DNA of 64,000 nt from Janthinobacterium sp. 67 (GTDB lineage Bacteria; Pseudomonadota; Gammaproteobacteria; Burkholderiales; Burkholderiaceae_D), in assembly GCF_002797895.1 (NCBI RefSeq), contig NZ_PGES01000001.1, positions 4,154,001 through 4,218,000 on the forward strand, written 5' to 3'. Position 1 is the first letter of the stretch. Every line of letters starts with the position of its first letter. The notes under the pieces were generated by a model. The model made no database searches and had not been told where the DNA came from. It saw only the letters and a list, made by a program, of their open reading frames with translations. Shown here piece after piece: positions 25,176 through 34,181 of this stretch. The position numbers were made by a program, and so were the translations under genes.

Positions 25176-27635
25176 CTAGCTCGTCAGCGGCGGCACGGGG
25201 GCGGGCGCCGGTGCAACGGCTGACATGGCCGGCGCCTCGGGCTGCGCCGGCACAGTGCTCAGCACCATCGTGCTGGGCTTGGCGATGGCAATGTGCGCCT
25301 CGTCCAGGCGCTTGAGCAGTTCGAACAGCAGCGCGCTGCGGATGCCCGACGTCAGGCGCGGCGACGAGGCAAAGCCGGTGGCGTTGAACAACAACAGGCC
25401 ATTGTCGATACCGTCGAGCTGCACATTCGGCGCCGGCGTGTCGAGCACGTCGGGATTGTCGACAAAGACGGACAGGATCAGCGCGCGCGCCGCCTGCGCA
25501 TCCGTGCCCAGCGGCAGCGGCAGCTTGACCTGCACCAGGCCCAGCGGATTGGCCAGGGTCACGTTGCGTACCGTCTTGGTGATGAATTCCGAGTTCGGCA
25601 CGATCACCGTCGAACGGTCGCCCAGCTGAATTTCCGTGGCGCGCACATTGATGCGGCGAATGTCGCCTTCCACGCCGCCCAACGACACCCAGTCGCCCAC
25701 CTTGACGGGACGCTCGGCCAGCAGGATCAGGCCGGACACGAAGTTCTGCACCACGGCCTGCAAGCCAAAACCGATACCCACCGACAAGGCCGACGCCACC
25801 CACGCGATGCGTTCGAGGCCGATGCCGGCCGCCGACAGCGCCAGCGCCACGGCCAGCACGCCGCCGATGTAGCCGAACAGGGTGATGAACGACACTTGCA
25901 TACCCGTATCGAGATTGGTAGTCGGCAAATAACTGTTTTGCAGCCAGCGCTTGAACAGGCCCAGCGCGATAAAGCCGACGACCAGCACCAGCAGCGCCTG
26001 GATCATGGCGGCCGGGCGGATCGCTACCTCGCCGATGGCCAGGCCATCCTGCAGCTTGCCGATCCGCTGGAACAGCTCGCCAGGCCCTTCGCCGAACGGC
26101 GCCAAGAGCAGCATCAGGGCCAGCAGCACGACGATGGCGCGGCCGATGCCCGACAGCAGCACGGCCGCCTGGTCACGCGCCTTGGGCGTGGCCAGCACGG
26201 GATGGGCCGCGTCCGGCGGTGGCGGCGTCGAGGCCAGCAACATGCAGATATCGTCGACCAGCACCGTCAGCAGATACGTGCTGCACAGCACGACGATGAC
26301 CCAGGCGATTTGCTTGGCAATAAAACTGCCGAACGCCACATAGCCGACCAGCAAGCTGATGACGCTCGACGCCAGCGCCAGCCACAGCAGCACCGTGACG
26401 CAGCGCAGCCACAGTGGCGTCACCAGGGTGGCGGGATCGGCCTCGCGCAACTGGCGCCAGCAGCGCTCGGCCCGCATCAGGCCATAGGCGATGGTCGTGC
26501 TCATCACGAGCGCGACGATGCAATTGACGGCCACGGCCGTCGACAGGCCCGCATTGATGACGATGGTGACCCGTTCCGTCGCCCACACGAGCACGACGAT
26601 GAAGGAAAACATCGATGGAAAATTGCGCATGCGATGCGCCAGCGCATCGGGCAGGGGCAGCAAACGCCACGACACGCGGCGCGGCGACAGCAGTGCGTGA
26701 CCGAGTCCCGCCGTAAAACCGGCAAAACAGATGATGCCGATCAGGCTGCTGAGGAAAGTCGACGTCTTTTCGGACAGGCCGCCCTCCCAGCGCAGGCCCA
26801 TGGCCAGCAATTCCGCCACCAGGCCCGGCGTGGCCAGCGCCAGCACGAGCACGGCCAGCGCATGCAGGGAGCGGCGCAAGCGGCCATGCGGCACGCGCGT
26901 GGACGTGACCAACAGCAAATAGCGCGACGTCCAGATGCTGGCGCCGATCACGGCCACGATACCGGCCAGCAAGCCGCCCCAGGCCGACCACGGCGTGGCG
27001 CTTGCCGCATTCGCCAACTCTTGCTCCAGCGCCCTCAGGCGCTGCAGGTTCTGCGGCAATTCGCCATGCAGCTGCTTCCAGAACGAGCCGGCGAGTATCG
27101 AGGCCGTACGCTCGCCCAGGCGCGCCTGCAACTGCGCGCGGCGCGCCGTCGACACCTGTTCCGACGCCTGCGTCGCTTCCACGGCCAGCAAGCGCGCCAA
27201 CTTCACCTGCGCATCGAGCGCGCTGCTGGTGCGGTCGAGCTGGCTGCGCTGCGCCGCCACGTCAGGGGCGTCTTTGGTCCCCGCCGCCGGCTTGCCCAGC
27301 TCGGCCAGCCGCGCCTGCACGCTGGCGAGCGTGGGCGCGAGCGCCTCGGCCACCTTGTCCGCCTCGGCGCTGGCCGCCAGCGCATCGGCGCGCATCTGCG
27401 ACAGGGTCGCATCATCGAGGTCGGCGTCGCCATCGAGCGCCTTCTGGATGGTGGTAATCTGCTTGCGCAAGCCATCGAGACGCTGGTCGGCCGTGGCCGC
27501 ATCGTCGACGGGCTGCGACCAGGCCGGTGGCGCAGATAGCGAGCAGGCCAGCAACAGGGTCAACAGCAGCGGCAGCAGCCAGCCGCGCCAAGGCTGGCGC
27601 GCGGAAAAGAAATGGGGGGTACGGAATGAAATCAT
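25176..27635 (-). CDS. large MscS-family mechanosensitive channel
   Basis: An 819-residue channel of the MscK/YbiO-like kind. A signal peptide (residues 1-40) is followed by a periplasmic coiled-coil domain (about 45-210, DUF3772-like), a bundle of about ten membrane helices (210-600) and the MscS core. The pore helix and beta domain appear as SVGIGFGLQAVVQNFVSGLILLAERPVKVGDWV near residues 615-650 (the first part matches MscS TM3). It releases solutes on hypo-osmotic shock. It is convergent with the DUF2938 gene and has no operon partner. Confidence 0.92.
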   Translation of the reverse strand: MISFRTPHFFSARQPWRGWLLPLLLTLLLACSLSAPPAWSQPVDDAATADQRLDGLRKQITTIQKALDGDADLDDATLSQMRADALAASAEADKVAEALAPTLASVQARLAELGKPAAGTKDAPDVAAQRSQLDRTSSALDAQVKLARLLAVEATQASEQVSTARRAQLQARLGERTASILAGSFWKQLHGELPQNLQRLRALEQELANAASATPWSAWGGLLAGIVAVIGASIWTSRYLLLVTSTRVPHGRLRRSLHALAVLVLALATPGLVAELLAMGLRWEGGLSEKTSTFLSSLIGIICFAGFTAGLGHALLSPRRVSWRLLPLPDALAHRMRNFPSMFSFIVVLVWATERVTIVINAGLSTAVAVNCIVALVMSTTIAYGLMRAERCWRQLREADPATLVTPLWLRCVTVLLWLALASSVISLLVGYVAFGSFIAKQIAWVIVVLCSTYLLTVLVDDICMLLASTPPPPDAAHPVLATPKARDQAAVLLSGIGRAIVVLLALMLLLAPFGEGPGELFQRIGKLQDGLAIGEVAIRPAAMIQALLVLVVGFIALGLFKRWLQNSYLPTTNLDTGMQVSFITLFGYIGGVLAVALALSAAGIGLERIAWVASALSVGIGFGLQAVVQNFVSGLILLAERPVKVGDWVSLGGVEGDIRRINVRATEIQLGDRSTVIVPNSEFITKTVRNVTLANPLGLVQVKLPLPLGTDAQAARALILSVFVDNPDVLDTPAPNVQLDGIDNGLLLFNATGFASSPRLTSGIRSALLFELLKRLDEAHIAIAKPSTMVLSTVPAQPEAPAMSAVAPAPAPVPPLTS

Positions 27636-27822
27636 GCGGTCCTATCGGCCAGGTCAATACGGGTGAAAGCAAGACGGCATCGCGCCGGCAGGCGCAGCGG
27701 CCGGCGGCGGGGCGATGGGTGTTACGGGAGTTGCTGAACTGTACGGCAAACAGCGACAGCCTAGCGCACTCCTGCGATAGATGGCGGAAATTTTCGTGCG
27801 GCAAGAAGATGGAGGATTTTGA

Positions 27823-27869
27823 TGAACATAAAATTGAATTTAATGTCATTAAATTTAATTTTATGTTCA
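27823..27869. repeat. 47-bp near-perfect palindrome upstream of hipBA
   Basis: Arms of 23 bases (27823-27845 and 27847-27869) surround a single T at 27846, with one mismatch (27836 against 27856). The outer ends are TGAACA and TGTTCA. The element is very AT-rich, unlike the neighbouring genes. It lies 87 bases ahead of the HipB-type antitoxin and is likely an operator, or a hairpin end of an acquired module. Confidence 0.75.
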
Positions 27870-27888
27870 CCTATATGAAGCGATAGCA

Positions 27889-27950
27889 AACATATTCTTG
27901 CAGTTAAGGACTAGAATATAAAGAATATGTTCACTTCCATGTTCACTTCC
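27889..27950. repeat. inverted and tandem repeats in hipBA promoter
   Basis: AACATATTCTT (27889-27899) is inverted as AAGAATATGTT (27921-27931) around 21 bases. Overlapping its right arm, ATGTTCACTTCC is repeated exactly in tandem (27927-27938 and 27939-27950), ending five bases before the antitoxin ATG. ATGTTCAC also occurs at the right end of the upstream palindrome, so TGTTCA may be the half-site of the HipB-type repressor. Confidence 0.65.
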
Positions 27951-27955
27951 TTATC

Positions 27956-28285
27956 ATGACAAAACGTGCCCGCCCGGAAGATGCCATGCCGACGCTCGTC
28001 AACGAGCGGCTCAGGATATGGGGCCAGTGCGTGCGCAAGCAGCGGGTGCAGCAAAACATCACGGCACGCGACCTGTGCGCACGCCTCGACATTTCGCACC
28101 CCACCCTGCAGCGCATGGAAAGGGGCGAGGCGTCCGTCAACGTGGGCCTGTTCCTGGCCGCCTTCCACGTGCTCGGCATTCTTGCCATCACGGCGCCGGA
28201 ACCCGACGCGGCGCTGTGGCAAATGGACAGCGCCAACATCCGCAGCCGCCCCACCGTGAACGAGGGCGACGATGGCTATTTCTAG
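27956..28285 (+). CDS. HipB-like XRE antitoxin/repressor
   Basis: A 109-residue protein with an XRE helix-turn-helix (RKQRVQQNITARDLCARLDI SHPTLQRMERGE, residues about 25-60). It is expected to bind its own promoter repeats and to restrain the HipA-like kinase whose ATG at 28272 lies within its 3' end (14-base overlap). The short acidic tail (NEGDDGYF) may contact the toxin. It is somewhat longer than E. coli HipB (88 residues). Confidence 0.85.
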   Translation: MTKRARPEDAMPTLVNERLRIWGQCVRKQRVQQNITARDLCARLDISHPTLQRMERGEASVNVGLFLAAFHVLGILAITAPEPDAALWQMDSANIRSRPTVNEGDDGYF

Positions 28286-29516
28286 CCGCCCTTTGTTTGT
28301 CTATCTGCAGCGGCCCGACAACGGCGAATGGGTCGTGGCCGGCCGCCATGCGTTCGATGCGCGCACCGGCATCGGCAGCTTTCTGTACGCGCCCAGCTAT
28401 GTCGATGCAGGCTTGTCCTGGGCCATCGATCCCGTCAATCTGCCCTTTATTCCCGGCATGGAACACCTGGCGCGCCGCTATGACGGCCTGCATGACGTGC
28501 TGCGCGACGCCAGTCCGGATTCCTGGGGACAGATGCTGATACGCCGCGAACACCAGCTGAGCGAAAAAGCCACGGCGATCCAGTTCTTGCGCCTGTCGGG
28601 CAACGGCGACCGCTGGGGTGCGCTGGCCGTGGGGGACACGCCCAAACCGAACATTGCGCAACTGGCCAGCCCCAGACTGCACCACCTGGATGCGCTGGTG
28701 CAGGAAGTGCTTGCGATTGCTGAAAGCCGGCCAGCCGTCCATGCGCCCCTGCGCAAACGCCTGTTCGCCACCCCCAGCATGGGCGGCGCGCGCCCCAAGG
28801 CAACGGTGCGGGACGGCGAAGACTATTGGCTGGTGAAACCGGGATTGATGACCGATACGGTCGACCTGGCGCTGCTGGAACACGCGACGATGCAATGGGG
28901 CAGGGCGGCCGGCCTGCGTTTCGCCGACACGCGCCACCATGCATTGACGGCCGAACGCAGCGTGGCGCGCATCTTGCGCTACGACCGGCGCGGCGCGCGG
29001 CGCATCATGACGGCCAGCGCCGCATCGCTGCTGCAAGTGCAATATCCGCCGGTGGAAGCGGCCGACAGCGATGGCGCCAGCTATCCCCGCCTGGCGGAAG
29101 AACTGCGGCGCATCGGCGCGCCGCCGGAAGACGGCATCGAACTGTTCGGCCGCATGGTCTTCAATGGCGTCGTCGGCAACAACGACGACCATCCGCGCAA
29201 CCACGCCGTGCTGTTCGACCTGGACGAACAACGCTGGCGCCTCTCGCCCGCCTTCGATGTCGTGCCGGATACGGAAGACGACCCGCAAGCGCTGGTCATG
29301 CAAGTGAGCGCCGGCCGCCGCGACATCACGCGCGACGCCATGCTGCGCGATGTGACCCGTTTCGGCTTCTCCACGCGACAGCAGGCGGAAGATTATATCG
29401 ATGCCCTGCTGGCGCGCATCGACAAAGCTTTTGCGCAGGTGGCGCCGCTGCTGAACGCAGCCTTGCGGGCACGGATGGCGGAGCGCTTGCGGACGATGCT
29501 GCTGCGCCTGGCTTAG
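28272..29516 (+). CDS. HipA-like serine/threonine kinase toxin
   Basis: A 414-residue HipA-fold kinase. The N-terminal HipA-N1 region runs to about residue 110. The ATP loop appears as GGARPKA (171-177), the catalytic loop as GNNDDHPRNHAV (around 302-313) and the metal-binding segment as LSPAFDVVPD (near 325). In E. coli, HipA phosphorylates glutamyl-tRNA synthetase and causes growth arrest; the target here is unknown, since GGARPKA-type homologues form a different branch. It overlaps hipB by 14 bases and is convergent with mesD. Confidence 0.87.
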   Translation: MAISSRPLFVYLQRPDNGEWVVAGRHAFDARTGIGSFLYAPSYVDAGLSWAIDPVNLPFIPGMEHLARRYDGLHDVLRDASPDSWGQMLIRREHQLSEKATAIQFLRLSGNGDRWGALAVGDTPKPNIAQLASPRLHHLDALVQEVLAIAESRPAVHAPLRKRLFATPSMGGARPKATVRDGEDYWLVKPGLMTDTVDLALLEHATMQWGRAAGLRFADTRHHALTAERSVARILRYDRRGARRIMTASAASLLQVQYPPVEAADSDGASYPRLAEELRRIGAPPEDGIELFGRMVFNGVVGNNDDHPRNHAVLFDLDEQRWRLSPAFDVVPDTEDDPQALVMQVSAGRRDITRDAMLRDVTRFGFSTRQQAEDYIDALLARIDKAFAQVAPLLNAALRARMAERLRTMLLRLA

Positions 29517-29541
29517 GCGCAGGCGTAACTTCACCAGTCGG

Positions 29542-30567
29542 CTAGGAAAGCTCTCCCCGGATGATTTCCGCGCCGGCACTGAGCGCATTCAGCTTGCCTC
29601 TTGCCACCCGGCGAGCCAGGGGCGCCATGCCGCAGTTGGTGCTCGGGTAGAGCTTGTCGGCATCGACAAAGCGCAGCGCTTTGCGCAGGGTGTTGGCCAC
29701 TTCCTCCGGCGTTTCAATGGTGTTACTGGCCACGTCGATGGCGCCGACCATCACTTTTTTGCCACGAATGAGTTCAATCAGGTCGATGGGCACACGCGAG
29801 TTGTGGCATTCGAGCGAAATGATGTCGATATTCGATTTCTGCAGCTTCGGGAAAGACTCTTCATATTGGCGCCACTCGGAGCCCAGCGTATTTTTCCAGT
29901 CCGTATTGGCCTTGATGCCGTAGCCATAGCAAATATGCACGGCCGTTTCGCACTTGAGTCCTTCGATCGCCCTTTCCAAGGTGGCAATCCCCCAATCATT
30001 GACCTCGTCAAAGAAGACATTGAATGCGGGTTCGTCAAACTGGATGATGTCGACGCCGGCCGCCTCCAATTCCCTCGCTTCCTGGTTGAGGATCTTGGCA
30101 AATTCCCAGGCCAGTTTTTCACGGCTCTTGTAATGGCTGTCATACAGCGTATCGATCATCGTCATCGGACCTGGCAGCGCCCATTTGATCGGCTGCGTGG
30201 TTTGCTGGCGTAAAAATTTGGCGTCGTCCACAAACACCGGCTTAGTGCGGCTCACGGCGCCAACCACCGTCGGCACGCTCGCATCGTAGCGGTCACGGAT
30301 CCTGACGGTTTCGCGTTTGTCGAAATCCACGCCGCTCAGATGCTCGATAAACGTGGTGACGAAATGCTGGCGGGTTTGCTCGCCATCGCTGACGATATCG
30401 ATGCCCGCCTGCTGCTGTTCCTGCAGCGACAACAGCAAGGCATCCTGTTTGCCCTCGATCAATTCCTCGTCCTGCAATTTCCACGGCGACCACAGTTTTT
30501 CAGGCTGCGCCAGCCAGGAAGGTTTGGGCAAGCTGCCGGCAGTGGAAGTAGGCAATAATTTTTTCAT
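29542..30567 (-). CDS. mesD: core methionine synthase of the MesD family
   Basis: A 341-residue MetE C-terminal-like barrel that lacks the folate-binding N-terminal half of full MetE (about 750 residues). Zinc ligands are visible in AVHICYGYG (near residue 210) and STNCGMAPL (near 310), and the homocysteine loop resembles MetE. The gene lies 26 bases after a DUF1852 gene. MesD enzymes of aerobic bacteria need DUF1852 (MesX) and oxygen, and make methionine without methylfolate or B12 (Price et al., folate-independent methionine synthases). The methyl donor is not settled. Confidence 0.88.
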   Translation of the reverse strand: MKKLLPTSTAGSLPKPSWLAQPEKLWSPWKLQDEELIEGKQDALLLSLQEQQQAGIDIVSDGEQTRQHFVTTFIEHLSGVDFDKRETVRIRDRYDASVPTVVGAVSRTKPVFVDDAKFLRQQTTQPIKWALPGPMTMIDTLYDSHYKSREKLAWEFAKILNQEARELEAAGVDIIQFDEPAFNVFFDEVNDWGIATLERAIEGLKCETAVHICYGYGIKANTDWKNTLGSEWRQYEESFPKLQKSNIDIISLECHNSRVPIDLIELIRGKKVMVGAIDVASNTIETPEEVANTLRKALRFVDADKLYPSTNCGMAPLARRVARGKLNALSAGAEIIRGELS

Positions 30568-30593
30568 GATGAATGCTTTCGTTTATTTTTTAA

Positions 30594-31571
30594 TCAGCGC
30601 GCGTAGTTCGCAGACCATTGTTCAAGAATATTCTTGTAGGGCTTGATGAAGTGCTCTTCCGTATATTTGCCCTGCTTGACAGCCAGCTGGCTGCGCTCTT
30701 CCCGGTCATAGACAATTTGCGTCAACGAGTAATCCTGATTCTTCAGGCTGGGCTGATACAACTTCCCTGCCGCGGAATTGGCGTTGTAAATTTCGGGCCG
30801 GTAGATCTTTTGGAACGTTTCCATCGTGCTGATGGTGCCGATCAGCTCAAGATTGCTGTAGTCGGCCAGCAGGTCGCCGATAAAGTAGAAAGCCAGCGGC
30901 GCGGAGCTGTTCGGCGGCATGAAATAGCGCACCTGCATCCCCATTTTTTCGAAATATTCATCCGTCGACGAGAACTCATTTTGCTGGTACTCGACACCCA
31001 GGATGGGATGCTGGTTTTCCGTGCGTTGATAGGTCTTGCTGCTCGAGGCGCTGATGCAGATCACCGGCGGCTTGCTGAAGTGCGCTTTATAGGTGTCTGA
31101 CCTGACAAAGTGCTTGAACAGCTTGCCATGGAAATCGCCGAAATTGTCCGGCGTGCCAAACGTGGATTTATTATTGTTGTGCTCTGGCAGCAGCACGCTG
31201 AAGTCGTAATCGCGCACGTAGGACGAGAAGTTATTCCCGGCGATGCCATCGATGCGCGCATTGGTTTTTTTATCCAGGATATTCGGCTTCAATATCTCGA
31301 TCAAGGGAATATTGTCGCCTTCGGCATCGATATTCAACGCGACGGAAATGATTTCAAGCTCGACGGAATAGCGGTCTGCCTTCGGGTTGTCCCAATGCGC
31401 CAGGCTGTTGAAGCGGCTGTCGATCATCTTCAAGGTATTGCGCAAATTCTCCTGGCGACGCTCTCCCCTGGCCAGATTGGCAAAGTTGGTCGTCAAGCGC
31501 GTGTTGTCCGATGGGTGATAGTTTTCATCGAAGATAATGCTCTTGATGCTGAATACAAAATCTTTGCTCAT
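30594..31571 (-). CDS. mesX: MesX (DUF1852), partner of MesD methionine synthase
   Basis: A 325-residue protein closely matching DUF1852. It begins with FSIKSIIFDENYHPSDNTR and TTNFANLARGE, and has GNNFSSYVRDYDFSVLLPEH near residue 120. The family has no resemblance to known enzymes by eye and lacks a signal peptide. It is required for MesD activity in the bacteria where this was tested. It sits 60 bases after an FMN reductase gene and 26 before mesD, making a three-gene operon. A flavin- and oxygen-dependent reaction that delivers a methyl group is an inference from this arrangement. Confidence 0.88.
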   Translation of the reverse strand: MSKDFVFSIKSIIFDENYHPSDNTRLTTNFANLARGERRQENLRNTLKMIDSRFNSLAHWDNPKADRYSVELEIISVALNIDAEGDNIPLIEILKPNILDKKTNARIDGIAGNNFSSYVRDYDFSVLLPEHNNNKSTFGTPDNFGDFHGKLFKHFVRSDTYKAHFSKPPVICISASSSKTYQRTENQHPILGVEYQQNEFSSTDEYFEKMGMQVRYFMPPNSSAPLAFYFIGDLLADYSNLELIGTISTMETFQKIYRPEIYNANSAAGKLYQPSLKNQDYSLTQIVYDREERSQLAVKQGKYTEEHFIKPYKNILEQWSANYAR

Positions 31572-31631
31572 GGTGATCTGTCCTGATGTCTGCGAAAAGG
31601 TGAATATGTTGATTGACCGTAGTAATGCGTA

Positions 31632-32225
31632 TCAGGCCGCGACCAGCTCTGCAGCGGTGGCGGATCTCGCATGGCGCGTCAAGCCGATCAAGGGCAATGC
31701 CCGTTGCACCGCCAAGGTGGCGCGCTGGAGCAGGGCCTCATCCTGCAGGCGGTAGTCGGTAAAGTCCTTGTCGGTCGCGTAGACGCCCAGCGGCAATGTG
31801 CGTGCCTGGAAAAAGCTGAACAGCGGCCGCAACTGGTGGTCGATCATCAGGGCATGGCGCTCGCTGCCGCCGGTAGCCGCCAGCAAGACGGGCTTGTCGA
31901 TCAAGGCGTCCTGGTCAATGAAGTCGAAGAAGTGCTTGAACAGACCCGTGTACGCGCCACGGAAGACCGGTGTCGCCACCACCAGGATGTCCGCTTGCTC
32001 GACCGCCGCCAATTCCCGCTCCACCGTCTCGGGCAGGTGGGAGCGCCAGGTTGCGCCGGCCAGCTGCGGCGCGAGCTGCCCCAGTTCGACCAGGCGTTGT
32101 TCGCACAGCACTTCCTCGGCGATCAGGTCCATCAGGTGCTCGGCCAGGGCGGCAGCCTTGGAAGGGCGTTGCAGCCCGCCGGAAACGGCGACTAAGCGAA
32201 GTGGACGTGTCATGTTTGCTTTCAT
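31632..32225 (-). CDS. NAD(P)H-dependent FMN reductase
   Basis: A 197-residue flavodoxin-fold reductase of the MsuE/SsuE type: VAVSGGLQRPSKAAALAEHL near the start (flavin phosphate loop), VVATPVFRGAYTGLFKHFFD near 85-105, and LLAATGGSERHALMIDHQLR near 120. It supplies reduced flavin to an oxygen-using partner. The ATG at 32225 is used; an ATG at 32213 is also possible. As first gene of the operon with mesX and mesD, it may feed reduced flavin to MesX. Confidence 0.88.
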   Translation of the reverse strand: MKANMTRPLRLVAVSGGLQRPSKAAALAEHLMDLIAEEVLCEQRLVELGQLAPQLAGATWRSHLPETVERELAAVEQADILVVATPVFRGAYTGLFKHFFDFIDQDALIDKPVLLAATGGSERHALMIDHQLRPLFSFFQARTLPLGVYATDKDFTDYRLQDEALLQRATLAVQRALPLIGLTRHARSATAAELVAA

Positions 32226-32310
32226 AGGGAGTGATGCGCGAGGGCTAAGAATGCCAACAGCAAGAGGACGGATGATAACGGGGGGAATCGATGAAGTATA
32301 ATGGTCTTAT

Positions 32311-32326
32311 TTCATACATCCATGAA
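32311..32326. promoter_or_regulatory. inverted repeat in mesXD/metR intergenic region
   Basis: TTCAT (32311-32315) and ATGAA (32322-32326) flank six bases, just after a TATAAT at 32297-32302 that reads toward the LysR gene. LysR proteins of the MetR type bind TGAA/TTCA half-sites, though with different spacing, so this is a candidate operator for the divergent pair. Confidence 0.45.
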
Positions 32327-32340
32327 TATGGCTCATTTCA

Positions 32341-33240
32341 ATGCTTGAACGCATCCACCTCAGCATCGTCCAGCAAGTCGAGAAACAAGGGTCGTTGACG
32401 GCCGCCGCAGGCGTGCTGAACCTGACCCAGTCGGCCTTGAGCCACAGCATGAAGAAGCTGGAGCAGCAACTGGGCACCGACGTCTGGCTGCGCGAAGGGC
32501 GCAACCTGCGCCTGACGCAGGCCGGCCAGTACTTGCTGGCGGTGGCGAACCGGGTGCTGCCGCAACTGGATCTGGCCGAAGAACGCCTGGGCCAGTTCGC
32601 GCAGGGCGAGCGCGGCGCGCTGCGCATCGGCATGGAATGCCATCCTTGCTACCAGTGGCTGCTCAAGGTAGTGTCGCCCTATCTGGCCGCATGGCCCGAC
32701 GTGGATGTGGACGTTAAGCAGAAGTTCCAGTTCGGCGGGATCGGCGCGCTCTTCGGCTACGAGATCGACTTGCTGGTCACGCCCGACCCGCTGTACAAGC
32801 CGGGGCTGACATTCGAACCCGTGTTCGACTACGAGCAGGTGCTCGTCGTGGCCAAGGGCCATGCCCTGGCGTCGGCAGCCTATGTGAAGCCGCAGCAGCT
32901 GACGCAGGAAGTGCTGATCAGCTACCCCGTCGACATCGAGCGCCTGGACATCTACAACCAGTTCCTGCTGCCGGCCGGTGTCACGCCCAAGCGCCACAAA
33001 GCCATCGAAACCACGGACATCATGCTGCAGATGGTGGCCAGCGGCCGCGGCGTAGCCGCCCTGCCGCGGTGGCTGGTCGAGGAATACGCGGCCAAGATGG
33101 ACGTGGTGCCTGTGCGGCTGGGCCCGCGCGGCATCGCCAAGCAGATCTTCCTGGGGGCACGCGAGACGGACACCGCCATCGACTATGTGCGCGCCTTCAT
33201 CGCACTGGCGCGCCAGCCTGCCATCGCTCATGCGCAGTGA
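32341..33240 (+). CDS. MetR-like LysR-family regulator
   Basis: A 299-residue LTTR with the MetR-style N terminus (MLERIHLSIVQQVEKQGSL, then TQSALSHSMKKLEQQLG) and an effector domain containing GMECHPCYQWLLKV near residue 95, as in MetR. E. coli MetR senses homocysteine and activates metE and related genes. Here it is divergent from the FMN reductase-mesX-mesD operon and 4 bases upstream of the MTHFR-like gene, so it probably controls methionine synthesis on both sides. Confidence 0.88.
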   Translation: MLERIHLSIVQQVEKQGSLTAAAGVLNLTQSALSHSMKKLEQQLGTDVWLREGRNLRLTQAGQYLLAVANRVLPQLDLAEERLGQFAQGERGALRIGMECHPCYQWLLKVVSPYLAAWPDVDVDVKQKFQFGGIGALFGYEIDLLVTPDPLYKPGLTFEPVFDYEQVLVVAKGHALASAAYVKPQQLTQEVLISYPVDIERLDIYNQFLLPAGVTPKRHKAIETTDIMLQMVASGRGVAALPRWLVEEYAAKMDVVPVRLGPRGIAKQIFLGARETDTAIDYVRAFIALARQPAIAHAQ

Positions 33241-33244
33241 AGCT

Positions 33245-34114
33245 ATGGTCAATCCCGCTCAGCCCTGGCCCGCCAGCGACATCACGCACGCCTATTCCCT
33301 GGAAGCCAGTACGAAGGACATTGCTGCTTTGAGCGCGGCGGCGCCGCGGATATTGTCCGGGTCCACCATTGCCATTCCCTACCTGCCACGCGAGAACGAC
33401 GACGCTCGGCTTGCCGCGGCGCGGGCCGTGCGCAGGCTGGGCTTTGAGCCCATGCCGCACTTGTCTGCGCGCCGTATCGCTTCGCTCGCCGGATTCGAGT
33501 CCTTCGTGCAGCGCGCGGCCGCTGAAGCGGGCGTCGAGCGCTGCTTCGTCATCGCTGGCGATCCACACACACCGATGGGGCCGTTTGCCGACAGTGCCGC
33601 GCTGATCGACACAGGCGTTTTCGAGCGCGCGGGCATGCAAGTGATCGGCGTGGGTGGCCACCCGGAAGGCCATCCGGTCATGAGCAAGGCTGAACAGTGG
33701 GAGGTGCTTGAACGCAAGTGCCATAGCATTGAAATGCGCGGCATGGCGCCATTGATCGTCACGCAATTCGCCTTTGATGCCGACATCGTGTTGACGTGGC
33801 TGGAAGCGCTGCGCGCGCGCGGCATCAACCATCCCGTGCGCGTGGGCGTGCCGGGTCCCGCGAGCATCGCCGTGCTGGCGCGCTATGCCGCACTGTGCGG
33901 CGTGGGCGCATGCGCATCGATGTGGTCCAAGTACGGTGTCTCGATCGGCAAGCTGTTCGGCACAGCGGGGCCGGATCTGTTTGTCGAGCGCCTGGCCACG
34001 GGACTGACAGCAGCGCATGGCAAGGTCAGCCTGCATTTCTTTCCATTTGGCGGCATCGCACAGTCGGTGAAGTGGATAGAACAGTACCGTACACGCACCG
34101 ACCCGGGCCCTTGA
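33245..34114 (+). CDS. methylenetetrahydrofolate reductase-like protein
   Basis: A 289-residue TIM-barrel protein related to MetF: SGSTIAIPYLPRENDDARL, VERCFVIAGDPHTPMGPF (a flavin-contact region), MIVTQFAFD-like LIVTQFAFDADIV near 180, and VGVPGPASI near 200. The MetF start EFFPPK is not seen, so it belongs to a divergent branch. The start at 33245 is four bases after metR's stop. Divergent MetF-like proteins can act in demethylation routes that pass methyl groups to folate. Its place beside a folate-independent methionine synthase is notable. Confidence 0.75.
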   Translation: MVNPAQPWPASDITHAYSLEASTKDIAALSAAAPRILSGSTIAIPYLPRENDDARLAAARAVRRLGFEPMPHLSARRIASLAGFESFVQRAAAEAGVERCFVIAGDPHTPMGPFADSAALIDTGVFERAGMQVIGVGGHPEGHPVMSKAEQWEVLERKCHSIEMRGMAPLIVTQFAFDADIVLTWLEALRARGINHPVRVGVPGPASIAVLARYAALCGVGACASMWSKYGVSIGKLFGTAGPDLFVERLATGLTAAHGKVSLHFFPFGGIAQSVKWIEQYRTRTDPGP

Positions 34115-34181
34115 GCATCCTGTGCGACGACCGCCTCTCTGGTGACATTGCGCCACCAGAGAAAAGCACAATCCGCCCTGC

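Noticed and set aside
29542..30567. mesD as a truncated metE pseudogene
   Set aside because: The frame is intact, zinc ligands are present, and it sits beside mesX; the short length is normal for core methionine synthases.
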